Source: Cranoglanis bouderius (lineage: Eukaryota > Chordata > Actinopteri > Siluriformes > Cranoglanididae). Taken from it: a stretch of DNA of 64,000 nucleotides. The position numbers were made by a program, and so were the translations under genes. The notes below the pieces were generated by a model that saw nothing but the letters and a program-made list of their open reading frames with translations, did no database searches and was not told the DNA's origin. The stretch is from assembly GCA_023630585.1 (NCBI GenBank), contig CM042543.1:22653260-22717259 (forward strand), given 5' to 3'. Each line of letters opens with the position of its first letter. Positions within the stretch are counted from its first letter, which is position 1. Of the stretch, positions 13,800 to 25,600 are shown piece after piece.

Positions 13800-13901
13800 A
13801 TATTCACGTTTCCAGATGAATGATGCATACTAAAGGTAGAGAAGACGTACCCTTGATGGTAACCCCAGCGCCAAGGGAAGGTACCTTTACTTCTGAGAGT
13901 G

Positions 13902-14236
13902 CATGTGATGAAAAACAGCCAAACTAACAATGAATTCACAGGTGCAGTGTGGATACAGAAACAGGGGAGGTGTGAAGAATGGGGGAGGTGGAGGTGATTC
14001 AAAAGGCCGGGGCATAAAGAAGGAGCACAAGGGTACTCGGTTTGGTAATTACGATTGTCCAGGACAATGAAAACGGTGAAAACCAGTGAATTAACAACAT
14101 TCCTCCTGGTGCCTGTGCTTGACAAAGTAGATAGAAATAGAGTTAGCTAGCTAACCATCTTCATAAGCCACCCAAACATAGGCACTATTAATCCACAAAG
14201 TCCTAGCAAACACTAAGAGCTAACTACTGTGAGGTT

Positions 14237-14273
<37 letters not shown>

Positions 14274-14910
14274 AGACTAGAAATGATGAATTGATAAACT
14301 AACAGCGGGTCAGGAACGCACAGGTTTGACAAGAGCAACTTGCTCAAACGCCTAATTTGCAAAGTAAACAGCAATTATGGTCATCACAGCTGATAACAGG
14401 TCTGAACGGTTTCTGGAGAACACACTGCAGAAAGCTAGCTATATGTCCCCCCTCCCATAGGTTCATTTGTTTTAAGGGTTAAGAGAGCAGTATTGTTTTT
14501 TTTAAACCGACAAAAACCGTCGCAAACCAAATCTCAGAGTGAAAACCACTTTGCACACACTTACTCTGAAACTATTCACTCCGGTGTGTTTTTAGGGGAA
14601 ACTGGGCCCCGGTTTGGTGAAACAAAAGGTCTGAACACCTAAAACACAGCGTCTTTGGGTGGGCACAAACCAATTTGACAACCGTCCGAAACGTTATTTT
14701 GGTGTCCCTGCGTTTAAAAGTTTCGTTTCCTTTCGTCGAAACGCTCCTTTTCCAGGAGTGTTTGTGGACAACGGAACCAGTCCACATACCGCATTGATGG
14801 TTGAAGCTAACAACAGGATTTGATTGAAAAGAAAGAATGACACAGCTGTTGCCACGTTAAACCGTCGTGACTGAACTAAATTTTTAAAAAATGTACATTC
14901 AGACAAAAAA

Positions 14911-14941
<31 letters not shown>

Positions 14942-15002
14942 GCATATGGTTTAAAAGGAGCAAAGAGCCATCCGCATCCCCGTTTTAAACTGCTTTACTC
15001 AC
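13902..15002. other. No gene recognised; short tandem repeats
   Basis: Contains an (AAAT)n run at 14238-14272 and an (AAT)n run at 14911-14941. Minus-strand frames here have no recognisable domain. If the first exon at 15003-15300 is real, this is the start of its intron. Confidence 0.45.
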
Positions 15003-15300
15003 CTTCCCACTCCCTCTCCAACAACAGCTGCCCTGCATGAGAGAAATACTAAACAGCGTTTCCCCTCCGCTCCTAAACACAAGCGCACACCGCCGTCCTC
15101 ACTGAAACCCATCTACTCCTGGTTCACCACATACACAGTACAAACACCGTAATCCGCTTATTTCGCTGGCGGTAGAAGTTAAAAGTTTGCTTCAAAGTTG
15201 CGACTCGGTCCAGCTGCACCATGCAGTTTACTGAAGCAATGAGATCACCGCTCTGTGCCGTATCCTCCCCCTACTGGAGTATCGCGAGAAGTGCGCCGAG
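15003..15300 (-). other. Possible untranslated first exon and CpG-type promoter
   Basis: On the minus strand a fairly GC-rich stretch ends in a strong donor, GGGAAG followed by GTGAGTAA (intron begins at 15002). TCGCGAGA at 15282-15289 is the core of the TCTCGCGAGA motif common in TATA-less vertebrate promoters. No long open frame spans the exon; a short ATG frame near its 3' end (MQGSCCWRGSGK) stays open into the donor. If real, the gene body would run left through 1-15 kb, where no coding exon was recognised. By human order, SPTB or PLEKHG3 would be guesses only. Confidence 0.3.
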
Positions 15301-15685
15301 AACGGGACCACACCGGAAACTGAATGGATCAATGGATGAAACGACTGTAGTGTGAATAATGCCTCAGAATATGACGCCACCTGCGGTGAAACAAAAGCCA
15401 GTAAAGTCGTATACCTGGCACAGGATTAACAAATAAAGCAACGACAAAAACTATCTCCCGTCTAGTTGAACATTAACCTCTATTCTGACAATAACGATGT
15501 TCTCCAGAGCTTTTGCTGTCCACAGCCACATATACTGCAGTCATGTCTAAATGTTGTTTACTATGTAGTCCCGTTTTAGACCTAGCCTAAAATTTGTGAC
15601 TGTTATAGTATGAATCACAAGTAGAAAACTACAGAAAGTGCCCGGATTCTGGATTATGTATCATGATGTTTTAAATATCTGTAAG

Positions 15686-15961
15686 CCCTGCTGGGGGAAA
15701 AAAAAAAACAATAGAAACCATCACAGAAATTCTACAAATACCATAACAAACCATCATCTAACCATTAAAAACATTACCGTTACTGGCCCTGAATGGTATC
15801 CACTAGACATAACATGCCACCAATAGAAGGCAACAAATTACCAAAAGAGACCCACAAGGACCATTACAGTTTCTGTTAAAACCAATACAACTCCCATTAT
15901 AACCATTAAAACCATTACCAATTCTATGAGGGTTTCTATTGTTTTGTTTTTTTCAGCAGGG
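15686..15961. mobile_element. MITE with CCCTGCTG ends, copy 1
   Basis: Starts CCCTGCTG, an A-run and CAATAGAAACC; ends GGTTTCTATTG, a T-run and CAGCAGGG, the inverse. The interior is rich in ACCATT and AACCAT words. Related to 28675-28969. Confidence 0.7.
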
Positions 15962-16016
15962 AGTTTTTCTAAAGCTTTACACTCACCAACCCCTTAATTA
16001 TTCATACAATTATCCA

Positions 16017-16345
16017 AGCAGTGGTGAGCAGAAAAGCATCTCAGAATGCACAACATGTCGAACCTTGAGGTGGATGGGCTACAATGGCACGTGGTCTTTT
16101 CCAATCTTCAGCTGTCCAGTTTCGGTGACCTTGTACCTACTGTAGCCCAAATTCTGTTCTTGGCTGACAGGAGTGAAGCTTAATGTTGTCTTCTGCTGTT
16201 TTAGCCTATTCACTGCACAGTTTTATGTGTTTTGCATTTTGAGATGCTTTTCTGCTCACCACAATTGTAAAGAGTGGTTATTTGAATTACCATAGCCATA
16301 GTTGCCAAGCTTATCTGTTACCCCAAACCAGACTGGCCATTGTCT
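16017..16345. repeat. Foldback repeat of a common teleost family
   Basis: GTGGTGAGCAGAAAAGCATC near 16025 recurs inverted at 16240-16263. The interior reads GAACCTTGAGG and GATGGGCTACA. A second, differently truncated copy is at 40930-41185. Class not determined. Confidence 0.5.
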
Positions 16346-16599
16346 GTTTTTGTTGTTGTTGTTGTTGCTGCGCTTCTTTTTCATCTTTGTCTTCTTCTTC
16401 TTCTCGTTTGCTGCAGGTGTTCCTAAGTGCCCAGTGAGTGCATGTACTCTTGGTTGGTTAATCATTGGGATGTCTAGTCTGAGAAGCTCACATTATAAGG
16501 AAAATTCATACAAAGCAGTTACTTGAAATTAATTCTGCAACCTAAACCAGATTAGAACATTAAAGTGATTTATCAACTGGACAACTCTGAATTCAAAGG

Positions 16600-17030
16600 G
16601 GGGCACGGTGGTTCTTATCCTGCCTCTGCTCTGTGTGCACTGAGCTTGCATGTTCTCCCCATGGTTTCCTCCACCAGTCCAAAGACAGGCACATTTCCAA
16701 ATTGTCCGTAGTTCAATTCAATTCAATTTTATTTGTATAGCGCTTTTAACAATGGTCATTGTCCCAAAGCAGCTTTACAGAAATATATAAACTCAGGATA
16801 TAGATTTTAAATGTACGAATTTATCCTCAATGAGCAAGCCAGAGGCGACGGTGGCAAGGAAAAGCTCCCTGAGACGTAGTGTGTGAATGGGTGTGTGACT
16901 GTGTGTGTGATGTTGGTACCCCATCCAGGGTGTCCCCCGCCTTGTGCCCCAAGATCCCTGGGATAGGCTCCAGACTCCCTGCGACCTTGTGTAGGATAAG
17001 CGGTATAGAAAATGGTTGGATGGATGGACA
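16600..17030 (+). repeat. L2-type LINE tail and associated repeat
   Basis: The phrases GTGGTTCTTATCC, GCATGTTCTCCCCATGG, CCCTGGGATAGGCTCCAG and GGATAAGCGGTATAGAAAAT followed by GGATGG repeats are typical of the 3' end of teleost L2/CR1-clade LINEs. A separate repeat starting TTCAATTCAATTTTATTTG lies inside at about 16715-16870. No reverse transcriptase remains. Confidence 0.6.
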
Positions 17031-19513
17031 ACTCTGAATTCAGCCAAATCACCACCCTCAGCATCACACACTGCCCAACCATCATAATACTCTGTGATCT
17101 ACCATCACTTCAAATACCCTGACAGCTCCAACCATTTGCACTAACATCACTAACAATAGCCAAGAAGATCATATTACTCATTTAAAATATCCTCTCTGCA
17201 CTGGCTTAACATTTTAATAGAACACTTAACATTAGAAAAACTTAGTGGCTCTTAGAAACAAAAATCGAATCATATCTAGATTGGTCTAGACCGTTTCCTG
17301 ACATACTTGGGGTCTGATTCCTCTTAATAACAATCACATCAGAAAACATTTTAGAATATATTTCTAGAAGGATGCAGAATATTACTGTTGCAACTCTCTG
17401 TTAAATTTTGTCCTGTCTCAATGTTTCCCTACCTCACATTATCCTGTACTCTTATATTCTTTATTGTTGTGTACCAGCCCAATACTGACAGTACTTATCT
17501 TGTTCTGTATTCCATGTGTAATGTGTTTATAATCATTTTTTTTTTTTAAATAAAGCAAATCACCAGGGCCAGAAGAGGACCAGTACTGATTAAAATGGTG
17601 AACAAGATGTCCTACTGAGCAGATGTTTCATTTTACTTTGCTGAGATGTGAACAGAGCAGATATTAACTTGACTCCTGTCATTATAGAGACTATCTTGAT
17701 TAATTGAATCAGAGATTGTTGAGAGGAACTTAGTAGTTTCCCATTTATGTCATTGTTCACTGCATTTTCCTTAAGATGTGTCCTTCTGAGCTGCATTTCT
17801 TTTAAACCCACCCAAAATTCACTGAAAAATTCATGTGTATTCAACAAGGCATTCGGTATTCGATTTGTTGTTTTGATTCGTTTTGGTATTCGATTACACT
17901 GATAAGCTCTACTCCAGAACAAGTTTAAAATTGAGTGAATTCAATTAACTATAGGCAATGGCTTTGATAGGTTTAGGCAACTGACCATGCTATATACTGT
18001 AGAATTACAGGCATGGTTTCTTTATGGATTTACATCTGTAGAAATCATCTGCTCTCATAGTGGTATTATTATTTAATGTCATTCAATGACAGAGCTGAAG
18101 TATAGCTATTTAATATATTACAGTAAGGTGCAAAGGAATAAAAATGCAGCATTTAATCATTTAAAGATATGAAAATGCTGTATAGTGGTATAGGCTACAA
18201 AATGGAAGGACAGTCCTTACTAATGCCCAGAGTTCCCTGGGATAGGCTCCAGACTCCTTGCGACCCTGTGTAGGATAAGCGGTATGGAAAATGGATGATG
18301 GATGGACAACTCTGAATTCAGTCCTTACTAATGTCTTGATTGTGTGCATGACAAAAACGAACCTGTGATTTTTACACAAAAAACCCAAATTATTAGAATT
18401 ACTTGAACGCTTTAAGTTCTGTACTCAGTTAATGTAAATGTAAATATGCAGCTAAAACCCAAAGTGTATATTTTATTTACTTTACTGTGTTAAATTTACT
18501 ATTATTTTGCAAGTGCTCACAAAACTAGAAGAAGAAAAAAAGAAGACCTAATGTTAAATTGAACCGATTGCATACTACAGTGGGGGCATGGTATTTGAAC
18601 TCGATTGCTCAGCTTTAAGGCCTAAGACGATTGTATTATGAAATGTTTTGAAAGATCAAGAGTTTTGGTCAAGTTTTCTTGTTTCACCCTCTTTTGTGTT
18701 AATCATTTTTGGTTTTGCCAGTTCAGTCTTTATGAAGGCTGATGTGACTGCATTTACTCATTGGAGTGATACTTCTGGTTGGAATCGTTAAAGGTTTTAG
18801 TGACCATCAAGTACTAGTGATAATGTTTAGATGATGTGTGTTTTTTTTTGTTCTTTTTTACAGGGTCGAGGTTTATGTAGATCAACTCAAATTTCAGTAA
18901 AATGTACTTTAGAAAGTTGCTAGTTAAACGTACTTAATTTTTTTTAGAAGAATAATCCTTGCTGTGTAAACCTTACTTACTAATCTTATTTACTAAGATT
19001 TTTGTTTGTGTGTGGAAATTGTTAACACACTTTTCTTGAGTAAATTTTACTCCAATTTTTTTTTTTTTCAGTGTGTGGAAATGTGTACTGAAAGTAAAGA
19101 ACTTAGTAGCTTTGGTCAGTGCTGCCACCAGAAGGAAAGGAATGTGATCTACATCAAACGAAAGTCGATTCAAACTATTTGTACTAGTGAAGACCTAGTA
19201 AAGCCTAGTGGTTATGAGGTACCCGTTGGAAATCTTCAGCAATACTACCACCTAATGGTCAGAATAAGCTAACAAAAACCTCAGTCATTTGTGTTACATG
19301 GAATGTACCAATAGTTACCTACTAAAAAAACAAACAAACAAAATATTTGGGAATTAGACTGTGTGATATATAATCACATTACATGATGCCTAATATGTAG
19401 CACGTTGGTAACCATGTTAGACTCTTATACATATTCCTTCATGATAGTATTCAGTCATGACCATGTGATAATGTTTTTTGAGGAGACACATTACAAGTTG
19501 AATGTTGTTGTTT
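17031..19513. other. No gene recognised; one short L2 tail
   Basis: A second L2-type tail (CCCTGGGATAGGCTCCAG, then GGATAAGCGGTATGG and GGATGG repeats) occupies about 18230-18306. The rest is AT-rich, with T-runs at 17537-17548, 18841-18849 and 19058-19068. No coding exon seen. Confidence 0.5.
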
Positions 19514-19519
19514 TTTATT
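19514..19519 (-). terminator. Candidate polyadenylation signal of gpx2
   Basis: An AATAAA hexamer (TTTATT on the plus strand) lies about 190 nt after the gpx2 stop and beyond the SECIS, so a transcript ending here would keep the SECIS. The hexamer sits in T-rich sequence, so chance is possible. Confidence 0.5.
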
Positions 19520-19586
19520 ATTAAAGCAATCCTTTCAGTACATCTCTGTTAGCATCTTCTACATGTCTTTTTTATATTTACGCCAC

Positions 19587-19629
19587 CTCAGTTAATACTC
19601 CCTACGTTAGTTTAGAGCATCAACTTCAT
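19587..19629 (-). promoter_or_regulatory. SECIS element in the gpx2 3' UTR
   Basis: Read on the minus strand, the core is ATGA (19626-19629), a 10-bp stem, a loop with an AAA run, and TGAG (19587-19590). The stem arms GTTGATGCTC and GAGTATTAAC pair at all ten positions, two of them G-U. This is the SECIS plan: an AUGA/UGAN non-Watson-Crick quartet, a helix of about 10-12 bp and unpaired apical adenines. It lies about 80 nt after the stop codon and would recruit SECIS-binding protein to recode the UGA at codon 40. Confidence 0.88.
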
Positions 19630-19709
19630 TAAGTAAAATAAGAAAATGTAGAGGAGCGCACAGTGGTATCTACAATGAAATTGAATACATTCTGAGGCAC
19701 CTGATTTGA

Positions 19710-21070
19710 TTAGTTTTTGGTCAGCCTCAATAGCCTTTGAATGTCGGGTTCTATGTTAATGGTCTCGAAGTTTTTGCTATATCTCTTGAAGGGCTCGCCC
19801 TCTGGGCCAATCAGGAACTTCTCAAAATTCCATGAGATATCAGTTCTGCTGATGGGACTCCACACTAAGAACTTGGGGTCCTGAATAAGAGAGACTGGGT
19901 CATCGTCGGGGTACGGAAGTTTGTCTTTCAGGTATGCGAAGACGGGATGCGTGCTAGCCCCATTCACATCGCACTTCTCAAAAATGGTGAACAAAGGCTC
20001 GAACCCTCCACCTGGCCGTACGTGCTTCAAGGAGTTCAGGATCTCTCCATTTCTGCAGTTTTCCTGGAGAAAGATAAGATATAATCACACAAAATCTCCC
20101 TTATACCATGCTTCTGCAATGCTTGTACTTTGTCGTATTTTGTCCAGTGATGAAAAGCTTGGTGTATGAAGCTCCTTCATACACACTCAGAAATAAAGAT
20201 ACCAACCGTATTTTCCTTGTTGCTTGGGTGGTACCATCAAGAGTAAATCTTTTGCACCTTTAGTCTGCATCTTTTATCTGGGAAAGTCCATGTGGCGTAC
20301 CTTTAGTTAGCTTTTAGAGCAATGTTTACAGGTAGAGCAGTGGTCTTTTGAAAGCATAGATACATATTAAAGGTACAAAAGATGTAGCCTTGATGGTACC
20401 ACACCAGCGGCAACAAAAAGAACAGTTTGGTAACTTTATTTCTGAGATTGTATGTAGAAATTTTTCATTAATAACTTTTACCAGCACTATACATTGGCAT
20501 CAGTAGTATTAGCACAATGTTTGCCATGATGTAAAGCACTAAACATTTGCATTCTTAAAACATCTGGTTCCATGCCTAATTGCACACATCTGATCCAATC
20601 AATCAAAATGGGTTTCCTTGCTCCACTAGAGCTAGTGTACTGGAGTTGGGTTAAAACTGAATTCTGAATGACGCTGGTTCTCCAGGTACAAAGGTGTTCT
20701 TTGGTTTAAAGGAAAATCCTAAAGCCTAATACACCACACTGGCTTCATCTTGGTTATCTTTGGCTATATAAACTGAACTGAAACTGAGCTGTCCAGTAAC
20801 ACATCAAAAGCGATTCTGAATACACAGTGAATTGCTTGTCCCACTAACCTGGTAGCCAAACTGATTACAGGGAAAGGCCAGGACCACCAGCCGGTGCGGG
20901 TACCTGCTCTGGAGCTGGTTGAGCTGGCTGTAGTCCCGGGTGGTGGTGCCTCATAGTGATGCAACATTCTCGATAAGTACTACTCGGCCTCGGTAGACAT
21001 TAAAATCGATCGAGTCCCCTTCCAGCGTGGTAGCACGCAGGTCATAAAACATCTTGGCTATGAAGGTCAT
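19710..21070 (-). CDS. gpx2: Glutathione peroxidase 2 (selenoprotein), two coding exons
   Basis: Reduces hydrogen peroxide and organic hydroperoxides with glutathione; the family is cytosolic and GPX2 is the gut-type form. Exons are 20849-21070 (start codon at 21070) and 19710-20063 (stop TAA 19710-19712), with GT/AG borders and phase 0, giving 191 residues; mammalian GPX2 has about 190. The N-terminus MTFIAKMFYDL resembles GPX2 rather than GPX1. Codon 40 (20951-20953) is TGA in the context VASLUGTTTRDY, the catalytic selenocysteine position. PCNQFGYQ ends exon 1 and continues as ENCRNGEILNSLKHVRPGGG in exon 2. KLPYPDDDP, WSPISRTDISWNFEKFLIG and INIEPDIQRLL follow; the Trp and Asn of WNFEKF belong to the catalytic set. 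A SECIS hairpin lies in the 3' UTR. The 785-bp intron holds a MITE. rab15 lies 1.56 kb upstream on the same strand. A plain ORF scan would stop at the UGA and miss exon 1. Confidence 0.96.
20184..20450. mobile_element. MITE with CACTCAGAAATAAAG ends in the gpx2 intron
   Basis: Begins CACTCAGAAATAAAGATACC and ends AACTTTATTTCTGAGATTG, inverted. Internal GGTACCATCAAG and CTTGATGGTACC also pair. It lies inside the single gpx2 intron and leaves the splice sites untouched. Confidence 0.65.
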
Positions 21071-21147
21071 GGTCCGTGTTTGGTGTCCTCCTGATGTGTG
21101 TCTGCTTCCTAACTGGCATGCAAGTCATCCCGGTTGCCTGGCTTCAG

Positions 21148-21155
21148 CTATAAAG
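21148..21155 (-). promoter_or_regulatory. TATA-like box upstream of gpx2
   Basis: CTTTATAG on the minus strand lies about 78 nt upstream of the gpx2 start codon, which would leave a 5' UTR of roughly 50 nt. This is position and motif only. A canonical antioxidant-response element (TGACnnnGC) was not seen in the 130 bp above the start. Confidence 0.3.
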
Positions 21156-22429
21156 CTTGGGTGTCAAATGACTTGGAGGGAAGTTGATATTCAAGTGATA
21201 CATAATACATGTATGTGGTGAAAAGACAGAGGTAGGCCATCTCAGGTTTTAATCTATAAACGTGCACCAGTTTTTATACATGTTCAGACAGTCCTGTCTA
21301 TGGAATAAGTTATAAAAAAACATTCTGGTCTGGGAGATATTTTCCACAAACAAGAGGGTAGGATGGTATAAAATATACAGGGAATTAACTACAACTCAAC
21401 AAGCAATTAATGGCACACTCTAGACAGACGTCAGTTGTTCTAGTTACATGTACAGTGATTTCCTAAATGCTGTTCTGTTTCCCATGTGGCAAACTGAAGT
21501 TATACAGTTTTCTATACAGCAGATTGTATTAAACTCTCAGTGGCTTTAGAGACTAAATCTACTTCTGAGCCATTAAACATTCAGCAAAGTCATTGCCTAC
21601 GTTCTCACGTCATTAAAAATGGATAACTGTTCAATCTAATCCCCTTCAGTGGAGCTTGGCCCAAATTCTGACTCTGTTACGCGGAATCTGTAATTCAATG
21701 GCACTTCTAATCTGCCAAAGAGCTAAGCTTCCTAAAACATATGAAAAGTCCAGTCTCGTCTAATGTGTGTCTGACAACAAACAGGTCAGCGTGGCCTGAG
21801 GTAATGTTCATAAAAAGGTGTTTTCACTAGTGTTAATAAGAGTGGTCAGTGATTATAATCATAATCCACATTTATTTTAGAGAGAACTAATATTTTATAC
21901 ATAGCTCTAGATAAATCTTTACAACTTATTTCTACAATAAACAGTTCTATAGTAGACATACAGATTTGACAGCAAGTATAGTATATTTTTAGTTCTGACA
22001 ATAATAATGGTATCAAATTCTAAATTTATGTTTAATCATTTTTATACCAAAACCAGATCTCTCTCTTTGTTTAAGAAGTAAGCAGTGAGGTCAGCACACA
22101 CCCATTATCCAGTTGTATGATTAGTATGGGTGTGATGGAGCCCTTTCTCCTGCCCAGATTACTGTCAATTCAATGGAATAGTGGTCAAATGTATCACAAG
22201 TCCTTGATGTACCTCACAGTTCTGCCGTGATTATGTCACAGGCTGAACACTAAATGGCAAAATAAGGTCAGAGCAGCACTTTGATGCATATTAGATGAAC
22301 AACTGTTTACCGTCATGAACAAATAAATGATTCATAGACAACGCCCCCTAGTGAGACACAACCTGAAGTGCATTTTCCAAATGTTTGCTGTTCATTCTTG
22401 CATCTAGGATCAAGCAATGAGACAATGCA

Positions 22430-22519
<90 letters not shown>

Positions 22520-22634
22520 ATGAGGAAGTTTATAACGTGTTTCAAAAATACTTTTATAAGGATACTGTTGAAATGGTATTCATAACTGCCTTACTGACAT
22601 CAGTAGCAGCTGAAAAATATGCTTTAACACATCG
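21156..22634. other. Intergenic between gpx2 and rab15, with a (TA)n run
   Basis: Holds the rab15 3' UTR and the gpx2 upstream region. A perfect (AT)n run of about 83 bp occupies 22434-22516. No further gene seen. AATAAA on the minus strand at 21871-21876 could end rab15. Confidence 0.5.
22434..22516. repeat. (AT)n microsatellite
   Basis: Uninterrupted AT dinucleotides, about 41 units, 119 bp beyond the rab15 stop codon and so probably inside its 3' UTR. Confidence 0.95.
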
Positions 22635-25600
22635 CTAACATGAGCAGGTGCTATACTCATGCTCCTGCTCTGTTTCAGTAGTGCTGAGATCATCGGTGTT
22701 GGATAAAAGCACACTATCCAGCTCCATCCTGTTGGCTTCCAGCACCAGCTCAGTCATCCGACTGAATGCCTGAGAAGCACAAAGAACAACACTAAGCCCA
22801 AGTTAATCCAATTACAGTGGAACCATAATAATATTGACACATCTCTGTTCCAACAAGCATTTTACAAGATTAGACATCAAAACAACCAAGCAACTCACCT
22901 CAATGATGTTGTAGTTGGTAAAGGCGCTTGTCTCAAAGAAATCCATACCATAAGACTTGGCAAGCTTATTGAAAGAAAGCAGTGTGTTACATTACACCTA
23001 ATATTTTTTAGTACAAGGCAGACAGAATTTCATCCTACCAAACAAAATGCATTTGCCTTCCTTTAACACAAGAGTCAAACCTGGCTACCAAATAGAAATG
23101 GCTCTTTTGGCCTCATTATTTACAGTGCAGAAGGAGAAACATAATTGTATAAATTTCATAATGCAAAAGCACTTTTACCACAATGCCTGCAAATAATATT
23201 AATATAATATTACTATTATTCATTTATTCATCTTCAGAAACCTGCTTTATCCTGGTCAAGGTTGCCGTGGATCCGGAGCCTGTACACACCCGTACACACC
23301 TAGGGTCAATCTGGCATAGCCAATAACTGACAGCCATCCATCCATCCATTTTCCATACTGCTTATCCTATCCCAGGGAACTCAGGGCACAAGTCAGGGGA
23401 CAACCAAGGAAATGCCAAACAATGCCTGGAATTGCAAATCAATCTACAACGCGTGTCTTTGCTTTGGACTGGGGAGAGGAAATTGGAGTACCTGGAGGAA
23501 GCCCCCCCGCCTGAGCCACCCACCCAACCAACCCACCCACACAACTGGTATGTTTTTGGGAGGTAGAAGAAAATTGGAGAACCCTTGAAGAAATCCACAC
23601 AGACACTTGCGAAACTCTGCACAGTAACCTGAGTTCAGGATTGAATCAGGAACTCTGGAGTTGTGTCGCAGTGAATTTTATTCCAAATATTGAGGAAACA
23701 GGCCATATTACCAGCCATGTAACAGGTCAAAAACCTGTTCTTGGTCATATGGATTGGAGAACAAAATGCAACTGGTACCTTGTTCCCCTGCTCCATGGTC
23801 ACTTGTCTTCGATGCTCCTCATCATGTTTGTTCCCAACGAGAATCTTCTGCACTATGCATGGTGCATACTAGAGAACAAAAAACAAACTGTGAAGCTGGC
23901 ATTGACTGTTAGATCAGATATTCAACCTGTTATAACAGCACAATTTGACATTGCACTGGAGAACAGATTCTGAGCGCTTGGGAAGTTTAAGAGGAAAAAG
24001 CCTCCTCACCTCATCAACGTCACTAATCCACTTCATTATGTGTTGGAAGGAGAGGGAGTCGGTAATGTCGTATACAAGGAAAATTCCCTGGGAAAAGAAA
24101 ATACTTTGAACCTGCGTGTCCAAAGAACTTAAACTCGGGAACCTCAGTAACCTAGGCTACTTTTAGCTTCAGGTCTCCAACTGTAACATGTTCAGTGATA
24201 CTAGTTATTGTAATGAAAAGGGTCAGAGCCATAGGCTAGCATATAATCCATACCTGTGCTCGTCTGTAATACTGCTTTGTAATAGTTTGGTACCTCTCCT
24301 GTCCAGCTGTGTCCCTGTAGAAGACGGATATGTGAGCAAAGCTAATCTTCAATGACTGAAACTGCGACTTTGTATAATCTAAAATACCTATATATATCCA
24401 GATTATAGACTAGGAGTATGACATCAGTCATCTCACCCACCATATCTGCATTCTCGCTTTGATTCCATTGACGTCTATCGTTTTCATTTTGAAATCCACC
24501 CCTGAAGAAAGATAAAGGATACATTTACATGACAGTATTAAACAACTAAAACCCTGCCCCAAATGTAGTTTGCTTGTTTGTTTTTACTTCATACACGGAA
24601 TTGTGTAGAATACTGCCGAAAACGTGGACAGCATTTTTTTATGTGAACATACGGTATATGACTGGCAAACTATCAGTTCTCTAGCAAGGAAACAAAGAAG
24701 GCTTAATTATTATAATCATCATAATTTCAGATTCTCCGTATATTTTAAGAATTCTGGTGAGATTTTTACCTCTAAATAAATATTTGCACTGTGATCCTCC
24801 ATTAGGAAGATTTACCTTCCTGAAGAATTAAGTTCCATCTCTGCTTTTCCAGCTAATCCAGTAGACTGGTTTACTTGGAGCCATGGCCATAACTAGATAG
24901 TCTCACGGAGATCCGGACCTCTGTAGTTTCAGTTAGTTTGTTTTTTTAACCTCCAAAGTAGCCTATCTCCAGTTGTCAAATTCAATATGAAAACAATGAT
25001 GTCCTGGTAATGTAGGGGCAAAATGTACAGTTGCAATCAAAATTATTCAACCCCCACTGCAAATCAGGTTTACTGTCAAAATTTACAGACTTTCAGCTGT
25101 TTGCAATGAACAAATCAAACAAAAGCAATTGAAATAGTTCAACACAACGAATGCTTCAAGTGGTTTCCCCAAATTCAACTGAAAATGCAACTTATAATGA
25201 CTTTTCCAGTCTCAAAATTATTGAACCCCCTGAATAGAATTCTTTACAACAGTACAAATATGCAAAACACGTGTTGTCTCAAGCACACCTGATGCAACTA
25301 AACAAGGGCTTCATTAGTTGCACCAGGTGTGCTTGAGCTGGAACACATGAAATACCTGAACTGGCTAAGGGTTTGTTGAGTGTCACATTTAGCTGCATGT
25401 TAGAAATATGGCTAAGTCATGGTCCAAAGAGTTAAGAGAAGAGATCATCGCCCTTCACAAACAAGGAACAGTATCCAAAAAGATAGCGAAGTTACTGAAT
25501 GTTCCTAGAGACACTGTTGGAAGCATAGTTCACAAGTTCAAAGTTAAGGGAACAGTGGTTACACTACCTGGACGAGGCAGAAAAAGGAAGCTATCAATGG

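Larger units (their letters stand above)
12652..13901. mobile_element. MITE with CACTCTCAGAAATAAA ends, split by nested repeats
   Basis: The left end CACTCTCAGAAATAAAAGG and right end CTTTACTTCTGAGAGTG are inverted copies. Both ends also share GGTACCATCAAGG-type blocks with the intact 270-bp relative in the gpx2 intron (20184-20450). The middle is opened by about 1 kb holding two further repeats, 12834-13388 and 13429-13799. Confidence 0.7.

Noticed and set aside
13556..14125. Minus-strand open frame of 189 codons
   Set aside because: It spans a repeat boundary (13429-13799 and the MITE right end), has no recognised domain and no splice or coding support. It is probably chance.
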